From positions 1 to 13,310 of the forward strand of contig QHNB01000069.1 in assembly GCA_003217965.1 (NCBI GenBank): a DNA stretch of 13,310 nucleotides. Reading direction: 5' to 3'. Source of the DNA: Verrucomicrobiota bacterium (GTDB taxonomy: Bacteria; Verrucomicrobiota; Verrucomicrobiia; Chthoniobacterales; UBA10450). The notes beneath the pieces are model-generated. The model searched no databases and had not been told where the DNA came from. It was given only the letters and a program-made list of their open reading frames with translations. The position numbers were made by a program, and so were the translations under genes. Below are positions 1 through 6,482 of the stretch, piece by piece (position 1 is the stretch's first letter; each line of letters starts with the position of its first letter).

Positions 1-243
1 TGCCGGGAAATGCAAAAAATTTGGCAAGCAAATGATCGCTGCCTCCAGGTCGGGATCGTCTAATAAAGCGTGGTAGTCGGTAAATACGACGCCGGGCTGG
101 TGCTCTTTCACGAAAGCGTCCAGACGTCCGGGATCGTTATCTGCGCAGGAATGGAGTCGAATGTTTGGGAGCGCAGCGATGGCTTTTGCATGCTGCTGAC
201 CCGGCCAGCCCACGCCAATAATGCCGATATTGAGCTGCTTCAT
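1..243 (-). CDS. Gfo/Idh/MocA-family oxidoreductase, N-terminal fragment (runs off the left edge)
   Basis: Reading the minus strand from the ATG at 243-241 gives 81 open codons to the window edge. The protein opens MKQLNIGIIGVGWPGQQHAK. This is a beta strand followed by the dinucleotide-binding glycine loop GVGWPG (residues 10-15), and then an acidic patch (CADND) at the usual end of the second strand. Further on is a TDYHALLDDPDLEAAIICLP-type stretch, typical of Gfo/Idh/MocA proteins where the nucleotide-binding domain predicts 'not yet visited' substrate pockets. The family oxidises or reduces sugars, inositols and related polyols with NAD(P). The substrate cannot be told because the C-terminal domain lies outside the window. 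The start follows a GCGGA directly upstream, a poor ribosome site. It lies 25 nt downstream of the release-factor-like gene on the same strand, so the two may be co-transcribed. Confidence 0.85.
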   Translation of the reverse strand, partial: MKQLNIGIIGVGWPGQQHAKAIAALPNIRLHSCADNDPGRLDAFVKEHQPGVVFTDYHALLDDPDLEAAIICLPNFLHFPA

Positions 244-268
244 TCCGCAATTCGGCTGCGCTGCCGCT

Positions 269-562
269 TTAATTCCGAGCGCTTGCGTTTCGATTCCAAA
301 ATGCGCCCGCACGCTCGGCACTCCGTTTTTTCTCGATCGCTTCGAGCAACCGCCTTCGAGCAATGCGGCGGTTCATACCCTGTGAGCGCGCCTCCTGTAC
401 CGTTACGCTGATTCCGCTCGGCCGATGCAACAGCGTGACCGCAGTAGAGACTTTATTCACGTTCTGCCCGCCGGGACCGGAAGCGCGGGCGAAGGATTCA
501 ACCAGATCGCCAGGGTTAATCCCTGCGGACCGCATCCGCTCGTCCATGGTGTCGGGTGACAT
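269..562 (-). CDS. Small GGQ-domain peptide chain release factor-like protein
   Basis: The minus-strand ORF encodes about 97 residues from the ATG at 562. The same frame also has a TTG start at 586, which would give 105 residues. The ATG is preferred because an AAGG sits 9 nt upstream and because family members usually begin close to the MSP..MDERM stretch. Residues 29-40 carry GPGGQNVNKVST, the conserved loop whose GGQ (31-33) enters the peptidyl-transferase centre to hydrolyse peptidyl-tRNA. There are no codon-recognition domains, unlike RF1/RF2. The C-terminal third is basic (RRIARRRLLEAIEKKR). This resembles ArfB/YaeJ-type rescue factors, whose basic tail enters the empty mRNA channel, or the short release-factor-like proteins of unknown role seen in several phyla. 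The tail here is short, so a rescue role is an inference. It is divergent from the hydrolase, with 93 bp between the two starts. Confidence 0.8.
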   Translation of the reverse strand: MSPDTMDERMRSAGINPGDLVESFARASGPGGQNVNKVSTAVTLLHRPSGISVTVQEARSQGMNRRIARRRLLEAIEKKRSAERAGAFWNRNASARN

Positions 563-655
563 CTCTTGCAGCCTTGCGATACCCAACCTGTTGTCAATGG
601 GGCCGATGGAGCAGTGACTTGTGTTCGGGTCCCGGTTCCGATTCGATTAGCCCCA

Positions 656-2425
656 ATGGCTACTAAAACTTCTCAAGGGAACCGCATCTTTTCGATTCAG
701 ACCGCCGCTCTCGCATTTGTCATCATCTCACAGACCTGCATCGCGCAAACTTCATCCCCTACTCCGCAGCCGATCGCGGCGCCAAGCCCTTCGGTCCCGC
801 CCACTAATTATGATCTGCGCTGGGGGGTGAAGATCCCAATGCGCGACAAGGTCGAGCTCAACGCGACGCTCTACCTGCCCAAATCCAAGGAGCCTTCCTC
901 GCCGTCGCGAACTCCGGTTATTTTTACCCTGACGCCATACATTTCCGACAGCTACCACGCGCGCGCAGCCTATTTCGCAGCACATGGTTACGGATTTGCA
1001 CTTGTTTGCGATGGCAAAGTCACGATGGGGGGCGGCTCTTACGCCGGCTTCGATCAATGGGCTACGGCCAAGGAGCTGCCGCCACATCTAACGACGATCG
1101 TGCCGGTGGCGAGTGCCCATCCCGGCTTCGATTTTCCTTCTACCAACAACGTTGGTATTTCTTACGATGTGCAGTGGTTCACGCTGACCAGCGGCCATAC
1201 CGGTCAAGAACACTTGTTTGCCGATTCAAAATTTTGGCCTGCTAAATTTTTGGACGCTTACCGGCAACACATCGCGTTCAAAACACTCGACCGTTTCATT
1301 GGAAATCCGTCAGTGAATTTTCAGCGCGTTGTGAGTCATCCCATGCTGGACGCCTACTACGAGGCCATGGTCCCCACGCGGGAGCAGTTCGCAAAAATCA
1401 CGCTTCCGATTCTCACCATCACTGGCCAATACGATGGGGACGAACTCGGCGCGCTCACTTTTTATCGCGATCATCTGGCGAATGCATCCCCAGAGCAGCG
1501 GGCGAAACATTTCCTCCTCATCGGACCATGGGATCACGCTGGCACGCGGACGCCGACTGATGAAGTTGGCGGCGTCAAATTCGGCGGTGCGAGCATGCTC
1601 GATCTCAACGATCTGCACCGTCAATGGTACGACTGGACATTAAAGGGCGGTTCTAAGCCGGAGTTTCTGAAGGAACGCGTTAGCTATTATTTGCTGGCAG
1701 CAGGAAACAGCGGTGCAAATGGTGAATGGCGATATGCGGACGATTTCGAGAAGTTGACCGCAAACCATCGATTACTTTTTCTCGATGGCACAAACACCGG
1801 CGCGCATGGAGTATTTCGTTCCGGCGCGTTAACAGAGAAATCACCGCCACCGGGCAGCGATGATTACGTTTATGATCCGTTAGACTTGCGGCGGGGAGAG
1901 CAGGTGGACAGTGAGAGCAGCGAGAAAACGGCCGGGATTGATCAACACTTCGCTCTGAGCCTTGGCAATGACGGACTTGTTTATCACAGCGAACCGACAA
2001 CGACCGACACTGCCCTGATCGGTTGCCCGAAGCTTACCCTCTGGCTTTCACTGGATGTGCCCGATACCGATCTCAGCGCCGATCTCTACGAGATTTTGCC
2101 GGACGGCACCAGCATCGCGCTTTGGAGCGATGTGCGGCGGCTCCGATATTGCGAATCGCCGCGGGAGGAGAAGTTGGTTAAGCCCGGGGAAGTTGTGCGA
2201 TGCGATTTTGCGCCGGGGCTGTTCGTGGCACGTCGGATTGCCAAGGGAAGCCGGCTGCGGCTTGTCGTGACATCACCAAACTCGATTTTCTTCGAGAAAA
2301 ATTATAATTCCGGTGGAGTAGTGGCGGACGAAACCGCGGCGAATGCGCGAACCGCTCATATCCGCATTCTTCACGATGCGCAGCACGCGAGCGCGCTCGA
2401 CGTCCCGTTCGTCGCTAACCCATAG
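656..2425 (+). CDS. Secreted CocE/NonD-family (peptidase S15-like) serine hydrolase with an apparent internal deletion
   Basis: The chosen start is the ATG at 656, giving 589 residues. The frame is open to an ATG at 566, but that would run into the divergent release-factor-like gene, and the 656 start begins directly with a signal peptide (basic MATKTSQGNR, then a hydrophobic stretch, likely cleavage after CIA). The alpha/beta-hydrolase core shows the tyrosine of TPY (oxyanion-hole position in cocaine esterase), nucleophile Ser128 in GGGSYAGF, Asp260 in GQYDGD and His294 in GPWDHAG. The C-terminal third (about residues 440-585) is the jelly-roll X-Pro dipeptidyl-peptidase C-terminal domain. 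Relatives hydrolyse acyl esters or N-terminal acyl/peptidyl amides, and the substrate is unknown here. Between FALV and CDGKV (codons 117-119), the usual stretch of about 34 residues (DxRGxxxSEG...W) is missing in frame. The protein may therefore be misfolded, or the contig may be wrong. No clear Shine-Dalgarno site precedes it. Confidence 0.88.
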   Translation: MATKTSQGNRIFSIQTAALAFVIISQTCIAQTSSPTPQPIAAPSPSVPPTNYDLRWGVKIPMRDKVELNATLYLPKSKEPSSPSRTPVIFTLTPYISDSYHARAAYFAAHGYGFALVCDGKVTMGGGSYAGFDQWATAKELPPHLTTIVPVASAHPGFDFPSTNNVGISYDVQWFTLTSGHTGQEHLFADSKFWPAKFLDAYRQHIAFKTLDRFIGNPSVNFQRVVSHPMLDAYYEAMVPTREQFAKITLPILTITGQYDGDELGALTFYRDHLANASPEQRAKHFLLIGPWDHAGTRTPTDEVGGVKFGGASMLDLNDLHRQWYDWTLKGGSKPEFLKERVSYYLLAAGNSGANGEWRYADDFEKLTANHRLLFLDGTNTGAHGVFRSGALTEKSPPPGSDDYVYDPLDLRRGEQVDSESSEKTAGIDQHFALSLGNDGLVYHSEPTTTDTALIGCPKLTLWLSLDVPDTDLSADLYEILPDGTSIALWSDVRRLRYCESPREEKLVKPGEVVRCDFAPGLFVARRIAKGSRLRLVVTSPNSIFFEKNYNSGGVVADETAANARTAHIRILHDAQHASALDVPFVANP

Positions 2426-2449
2426 TATCGGCAACTATTAATTAAGCAC

Positions 2450-2536
2450 TGCCGATGGCCGGACTCGAACCGGCACGGGCCTTTCACGGCCCAACGGATT
2501 TTAAGTCCGTTGCGTCTGCCATTTCGCCACATCGGC
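2450..2536 (-). tRNA. tRNA-Leu (anticodon UAA)
   Basis: On the minus strand the 87-nt sequence folds as a class II tRNA. The acceptor stem GCCGATG pairs with CATCGGC, with A as discriminator. The anticodon stem ACGGA/TCCGT closes a CTTAAAA loop whose anticodon is TAA, decoding UUA/UUG leucine. The long variable arm is GGGCC/GGCCC, and the T arm is GCCGG-TTCGAGT-CCGGC. CCA is not encoded: the next three bases are GTG. The gene lies antisense, 24 bp beyond the hydrolase stop. Confidence 0.97.
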
Positions 2537-2546
2537 GGGACAACGC

Positions 2547-2575
2547 ATTTTACGTGCTCCAATGCGCAGACCCAA
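2547..2575 (-). promoter_or_regulatory. Candidate sigma70-type promoter of tRNA-Leu
   Basis: On the minus strand a TAAAAT box (plus-strand 2547-2552) lies 10 nt before the first tRNA base. A TTGGGT box (2570-2575) lies 17 nt further upstream. The -10 box matches 5 of 6 consensus positions, but the -35 box matches only the TTG. Spacing and location fit a tRNA promoter. It is a sequence match only. Confidence 0.4.
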
Positions 2576-2659
2576 GGGTTTTCGCCTTACGTCCGCGGGC
2601 CGCGGTGCGAGCGAAATTCTTATGCAACGGCGATCAGCCGAAGCGACCGCAACTCAACG

Positions 2660-2665
2660 AAAGGA
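2660..2665 (+). promoter_or_regulatory. Ribosome binding site deciding the DJ-1/PfpI start
   Basis: AAAGGA lies 6 nt before the ATG at 2672. It supports this start over an upstream in-frame ATG at 2510, which would lie inside the antisense tRNA gene. Confidence 0.6.
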
Positions 2666-2671
2666 TATTTT

Positions 2672-3256
2672 ATGGGCAAGCTCGATGGCAAAAAAGTGGC
2701 GATTCTCGTCGCCGATGGATTTGAACAAGTGGAGATGACCAAGCCGCGCCAGGCATTGGATGATGCCGGGGCAGAAACGAAGATTGTTTCCCTGAAAAGG
2801 GGAAAGATTCAGGGAATGAATCACATGGAAAAGGGAGATAAATTCGATGTCGATCTCACTCTAGATGAGACGCGACCGGAAGAGTTCGATGCGCTGATGA
2901 TTCCGGGCGGTTTATACAACCCGGATGCGATGCGTTCCAGCGAAGAGGCGCTCGATTTTTCGCGCCACTTCGTCAATGCCGGCAAACCGGTGGCGGCGAT
3001 TTGCCACGGGCCACAGGTGCTGATCAGCGCGGGTTTAGTGCGCGGAAGAAAGATGACCTCGTGGCCGGCGATCAAAGTAGATATGCGGAATGCAGGCGCT
3101 AATTGGGTCGACCAAGAAGTAATTGTTGATAACGGCCTTGTTTCCAGCCGCAAGCCCGACGACATCCCGGCATTCAATAAGAAAATGATCGAGGAATTCG
3201 CCGAGGGACGCCACGCCAGGCAGGCTCAGATGGCAGGAGTAGAGCTCGAAACATAG
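2672..3256 (+). CDS. DJ-1/PfpI-family protein (class I glutamine amidotransferase-like)
   Basis: A 194-residue cytoplasmic protein. It opens MGKLDGKKVAILVADGFEQV, the usual first strand of the DJ-1/PfpI flavodoxin-like fold, and Glu18 sits where the family's acidic residue contacts the reactive cysteine. The nucleophile elbow is AAICHGPQ, with Cys111 followed by His112, the Cys-His pair of the PfpI branch. The stretch DALMIPGG and the tail ending in KMIEEFAEG also match. Family members have been reported as proteases, as chaperones and as glyoxalase or deglycase enzymes acting on methylglyoxal damage, and that last role is still debated. The sequence alone does not choose between them. The length is slightly above the 166-175 residues usual for PfpI/YhbO. 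It appears to be a single-gene unit, flanked by the antisense tRNA and by a palindrome-rich gap. Confidence 0.93.
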   Translation: MGKLDGKKVAILVADGFEQVEMTKPRQALDDAGAETKIVSLKRGKIQGMNHMEKGDKFDVDLTLDETRPEEFDALMIPGGLYNPDAMRSSEEALDFSRHFVNAGKPVAAICHGPQVLISAGLVRGRKMTSWPAIKVDMRNAGANWVDQEVIVDNGLVSSRKPDDIPAFNKKMIEEFAEGRHARQAQMAGVELET

Positions 3257-3275
3257 TTCTCTAGCCTCAGTCATA

Positions 3276-3319
3276 CCAGGCGATGCGAGGGACCTCGCCT
3301 GGCTTTGCGAGGTCTCTCG
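3276..3319 (+). repeat. Overlapping inverted repeats, likely dispersed intergenic palindrome
   Basis: CGAGGGACCTCGC (3286-3298) pairs with GCGAGGTCTCTCG (3307-3319) across an 8-nt loop. All 13 positions pair if one G-T wobble is allowed. A competing pair, CCAGGCGA (3276-3283) with TCGCCTGG (3295-3302), uses part of the same bases, so two folds are mutually exclusive. No T-run follows, so it does not look like a standard intrinsic terminator. It lies 19 nt beyond the DJ-1/PfpI stop, in the largest gap of the window. Confidence 0.7.
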
Positions 3320-3336
3320 GTCTGAGCTCGCCAATG

Positions 3337-3367
3337 GGTGGCGTCCGTTCGAGGGACGGACGCCACC
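3337..3367 (+). repeat. Perfect 12-bp inverted repeat (hairpin) before pgsA
   Basis: GGTGGCGTCCGT (3337-3348) and ACGGACGCCACC (3356-3367) are exact reverse complements around the 7-nt loop TCGAGGG. The loop repeats the CGAGGG found in the preceding palindrome, which suggests the two belong to one composite element. No T-run follows. Between here and the pgsA start (3368-3444) I see no further gene or convincing promoter. Confidence 0.75.
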
Positions 3368-3444
3368 GGTCTTGCCTGTACGCCTCGGAATGGCCTTGCA
3401 ACAGCGCAGCCAGCCTTTCACCTTTCGTCGTCACCCTCGCGCTC

Positions 3445-4044
3445 ATGACGACCGCCAACAAGATCACTCTGGTTCGGATTCTCATGATTCCGGCTTTTGT
3501 GACGATGGCTATTTATTATGGCCAAAGCATCGAGCGCGGAGCCCCACTGGAATGGCAACGATTTACCGCGATTTTAATTTTCCTCGTCGCATCCATCAGT
3601 GACGGTCTCGATGGTTATGTCGCGCGCCGCTACAATCAGCGCAGCTCTCTCGGGGTAATCCTCGATCCTATTGCCGATAAGGGTTTGCTTCTCAGCGGAA
3701 TTATCACCTTGAGTATCAGTAACTGGAGTAAAGTCGATCCAGAGTATGGCCGTTTTCCCGTTTGGTTCCCGGTCCTGGTCATTTCGCGCGATGCCGTTAT
3801 TCTCGTCGGAACGGCCGTCCTCTATTTCTTAGTCGGTCATGTGAAGGTGAAGCCAAATTGGACCGGAAAGGTGGCAACCGTTCTGCAAATGATCGCGATC
3901 GCATGGGTGATGTTGCAGCTGCAGTGGGTGCCTCTGATCTGGGTCGTCGCCGCGGCGGGCTTATTCACTCTGATCTCCGGCATTATTTATGTCCTCGAAG
4001 GCGTGCGGCAACTTCAAGCCGAAGGCCACGCCAACGCTCGCTGA
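3445..4044 (+). CDS. pgsA: CDP-diacylglycerol--glycerol-3-phosphate 3-phosphatidyltransferase (phosphatidylglycerophosphate synthase)
   Basis: A 199-residue integral membrane enzyme. It transfers the phosphatidyl group from CDP-diacylglycerol to glycerol 3-phosphate, the committed step to phosphatidylglycerol and cardiolipin. The CDP-alcohol phosphotransferase signature is complete: Asp53, Asp56-Gly57, Ala60-Arg61, Gly70, Asp74 and Asp78, with exact spacing D-x2-DG-x2-AR-x8-G-x3-D-x3-D. The opening NKITLVRILMIP and the later SRD and KPNWTGKVAT stretches are typical of PgsA rather than of phosphatidylserine synthase. Hydrophobic segments lie near residues 8-25, 40-52, 80-92, 106-130 and 143-185. 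The ATG at 3445 is preferred. An in-frame ATG at 3283 would add 54 residues translated through the palindromes and unlike any family N-terminus. der follows 15 bp downstream. Confidence 0.94.
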   Translation: MTTANKITLVRILMIPAFVTMAIYYGQSIERGAPLEWQRFTAILIFLVASISDGLDGYVARRYNQRSSLGVILDPIADKGLLLSGIITLSISNWSKVDPEYGRFPVWFPVLVISRDAVILVGTAVLYFLVGHVKVKPNWTGKVATVLQMIAIAWVMLQLQWVPLIWVVAAAGLFTLISGIIYVLEGVRQLQAEGHANAR

Positions 4045-4059
4045 TTCGCGGGCGCACCA

Positions 4060-5418
4060 ATGAACACCGGCCCCAACGTTGCGATTATTGGCCGACCCAA
4101 TGTCGGGAAATCGGCGCTCTTTAATCGGATCGCGCGACGCCGCATTGCCATTGTTCATGGCGAACCCGGTATCACCCGGGACCGCATCTCGACGGTAACG
4201 GAAGCTGCCGGCAAGAAATTCACGCTTTGGGATACGGGGGGAATTATCGGTGGCGGTGAAACGGAATTGACTAATCAAGTGCGTGCGTCGGCCGAACGCG
4301 CGATGAAGGACAGTGATTTGGTTCTCTTCGTCGTCGATGCCCAGGAGGGTTTGAACCCGATTGATAGCGATCTGGCGCGGCTTGTTCGGCGCCAACACAA
4401 ACCGGTCCTGCTCGTTGTTAACAAGGTGGATCATCCTACGCACCACTCATACTCGGACGAGTTCGCCCAACTTGGGTTTGACAAAGCGTTCCCGGTCAGC
4501 GCCGCGCACGGCACTAATGTCAGCGAATTACTTTCGGAAATCGGACGTTTGCTGCCCAATGTGCCGGAGACTGCTGAAACTAGAGCGACCGACGCAGTCA
4601 AAGTCGCGATCGTTGGTCGTCCAAACGCGGGAAAATCCTCGTTGATCAACGCGCTGGTGAGAAATCAACGAAGTATCGTGAGCGAATTACCCGGCACGAC
4701 GCGCGATTCCGTCGATATTCAATATGAGCGCGAAGGTCGGAATTACGTTTTTGTCGATACTGCGGGCATTCGCGCACGTAGCAAACATTCTACTTCCGTC
4801 GAAGTTTTCTCGGTGATGCGCGCGGAAAAAACAATTGAGCGAGCCGATATTTGCGTTCTCATTGTCGATAGCACTGAGGGAGCAAAACGGCAGGATCGGC
4901 GGATCGCGGGATTGATTCAAAAAGCCAGCAAGCCCTGCATTATCCTTCTTAACAAATGGGATCTGGTGCGCCCCGCGCGCAACCAACGCGGCACGATGGA
5001 CGAGCTGATTGCGTCAGCGCGTGCGGAACTTTTTTTTATCGACTACGCTCCCGTGCTCGTGACAAGCGCCCTTACCGGAGAGCACGCTGATCGGATTTTT
5101 AAAATGATTGAACGCGTCCGCCAAGGTGCGCAGGCGCACATTGGCACCGGGAAATTAAATCGTTTACTGCATGCCGCCATCGCCTCGAATCCGCCCGCGA
5201 TGCGAGGTGGTAAACGGTTGAAATTATTTTACGCAACTCAAGCGCCCAATCAGACACATCGCCCAATACCGCCTCCCGAATTCGTCTTGTTTGTCAACGC
5301 TCCGGCCTTGGTCAGCGATCCTTTTGCCCGTTTTCTCGAATCAAAAATTCGTGAGGCCGAACCTTACATTGGCTTGCCCGTTCTGCTGAAGTTTCGCGCT
5401 CGCACCGAAGGCAATTGA
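4060..5418 (+). CDS. der: Ribosome-assembly GTPase Der (EngA)
   Basis: A 452-residue cytoplasmic GTPase with the tandem layout unique to Der/EngA. GTPase domain 1 has the P loop GRPNVGKS (11-18), the switch threonine in PGITRDR, DTGG (58-61) and NKVD (121-124). GTPase domain 2 has GRPNAGKS (186-193), PGTTRD, DTAG (233-236) and NKWD (298-301). A C-terminal KH-like domain spans about 355-450 and includes the characteristic KLKLFYATQ-like strand and the final LLKFRAR. Der binds the 50S precursor and is normally essential. The length is within the usual 435-490 range. The start is the ATG 15 bp beyond the pgsA stop, with no strong Shine-Dalgarno site. Translation with pgsA from one transcript is likely. 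A 73-bp gap separates it from moxR, so the bat genes could be read through from here or have their own weak promoter. Confidence 0.97.
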   Translation: MNTGPNVAIIGRPNVGKSALFNRIARRRIAIVHGEPGITRDRISTVTEAAGKKFTLWDTGGIIGGGETELTNQVRASAERAMKDSDLVLFVVDAQEGLNPIDSDLARLVRRQHKPVLLVVNKVDHPTHHSYSDEFAQLGFDKAFPVSAAHGTNVSELLSEIGRLLPNVPETAETRATDAVKVAIVGRPNAGKSSLINALVRNQRSIVSELPGTTRDSVDIQYEREGRNYVFVDTAGIRARSKHSTSVEVFSVMRAEKTIERADICVLIVDSTEGAKRQDRRIAGLIQKASKPCIILLNKWDLVRPARNQRGTMDELIASARAELFFIDYAPVLVTSALTGEHADRIFKMIERVRQGAQAHIGTGKLNRLLHAAIASNPPAMRGGKRLKLFYATQAPNQTHRPIPPPEFVLFVNAPALVSDPFARFLESKIREAEPYIGLPVLLKFRARTEGN

Positions 5419-5491
5419 CCGTTCCGCTTCCTCAAATCCAGGAGCAGTTTGATCGAACGTTCCGGCGGCACATTCTGTCTCACAAGCACGA

Positions 5492-6478
5492 ATGAAATCG
5501 ACGCAGGAAATTTCCGAGGAAGTCAAAGAGCTTGGCCGCTGGATCGTGCCATTGCGAGAGCAGGTCGCACATGTGGTCGTCGGTCAACGATATCTGGTTG
5601 ATCGGCTCCTGCTCGGTCTCCTGGCAAACGGTCATGTTCTGCTCGAAGGCGTCCCGGGTCTGGCCAAAACGCTCACCGTCAAAACCATTGCGGCATGTAT
5701 CCGAACAGGATTTCAGCGCCTCCAGTTCACGCCTGATCTTTTGCCGGCCGATTTGATCGGCACGCTTATTTACAATCCACGTGATGGCGAATTCACAACG
5801 AAATTTGGACCGATTTTTTCCAATCTGATCTTGGCGGATGAAATCAATCGAGCACCAGCCAAGGTCCAAAGCGCGTTGCTCGAAGCTATGCAGGAACGCC
5901 AGGTTACGATCGGCGAAAAAACATACCCCCTGTCTGATCCCTTTCTGGTCTTGGCCACGCAAAATCCGTTGGAGCAAGAGGGCACTTATCAGCTTCCCGA
6001 AGCGCAACTCGACCGTTTCATGTTTAAATTGAACGTCGGTTACCCGCAGAAAACCGAGGAACGCCGGATCCTCGATTTGATGGCGACTTCCTCACCCGAT
6101 CTCACGGTTTCCGGCGTGGTTGACCCCCAGCACATTATCACCGCGCGCGAAGTCGTGAACAATATCTACATCGATGACCGGGTGAAGGACTACATCGTCG
6201 ATATCGTTTGGGCCACGCGCGAACCGGCCAAGTATAATTTGAAACTGGAAGGCTTGGTTCGCTACGGTGCCTCACCCCGCGCTACGATCTATCTCGCGCT
6301 CAGTGCCCGCGCTCACGCCTTTCTCAATGGACGCGGTTATGTCACGCCCCAGGACATCAAGAGCATTGGCCCGGACGTCTTGCGACATCGGATCATTGTC
6401 AGCTACGAAGCGGAAGCGGAATCGATCACGAGCGAGACGATCGTCGAACGTATTTTTGCTGGATTACCGGTTCCGTAA
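5492..6478 (+). CDS. moxR: MoxR-family AAA+ ATPase
   Basis: A 328-residue cytoplasmic AAA+ protein of the MoxR branch. Visible elements are VVVGQ before the ATPase core, Walker A GVPGLAKT (53-60), the MoxR-typical LQFTPDLLPADLIG (77-90), Walker B LILADE (112-117) followed by INRAPAKVQSALLEAMQE, sensor 1 ATQNP (155-159), the arginine-containing LDRF, and sensor 2 GASPRA (259-264). MoxR ATPases work as chaperone-like partners of VWA proteins, as with methanol dehydrogenase activation in Paracoccus and the Bat operons. Here the partners are probably the DUF58, BatA and BatB proteins that follow. It is the first gene of the module. The DUF58 gene begins 4 bp after its stop, indicating a shared transcript. 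No clear Shine-Dalgarno site precedes the ATG. Confidence 0.96.
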   Translation: MKSTQEISEEVKELGRWIVPLREQVAHVVVGQRYLVDRLLLGLLANGHVLLEGVPGLAKTLTVKTIAACIRTGFQRLQFTPDLLPADLIGTLIYNPRDGEFTTKFGPIFSNLILADEINRAPAKVQSALLEAMQERQVTIGEKTYPLSDPFLVLATQNPLEQEGTYQLPEAQLDRFMFKLNVGYPQKTEERRILDLMATSSPDLTVSGVVDPQHIITAREVVNNIYIDDRVKDYIVDIVWATREPAKYNLKLEGLVRYGASPRATIYLALSARAHAFLNGRGYVTPQDIKSIGPDVLRHRIIVSYEAEAESITSETIVERIFAGLPVP

Positions 6479-6482
6479 CGCA

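Noticed and set aside
592..597. TTGACA on the minus strand as a -35 box for the release-factor-like gene
   Set aside because: No acceptable -10 box lies 16-18 nt downstream, and the position would put transcription start inside the coding region.
2510..2671. N-terminal extension of the DJ-1/PfpI protein from an ATG at 2510
   Set aside because: It would start inside the antisense tRNA gene, while the ATG at 2672 has a good ribosome binding site and matches the family N-terminus.
2455..2724. Plus-strand frame beginning MAGLEPARAF over the tRNA
   Set aside because: It is the well-known spurious translation of tRNA antisense sequence.
3283..3444. 54-residue N-terminal extension of PgsA
   Set aside because: The added residues are translated through the palindromes and look non-coding. 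The ATG at 3445 gives a standard PgsA start.
5419..5491. Promoter for moxR (TTGATC...CATTCT, 16-nt spacing)
   Set aside because: Both boxes are poor matches, so it cannot be told from chance.
5480..6007. A 175-codon minus-strand frame opposite moxR
   Set aside because: It mirrors the conserved moxR ATPase core, and its translation has no recognisable family features.
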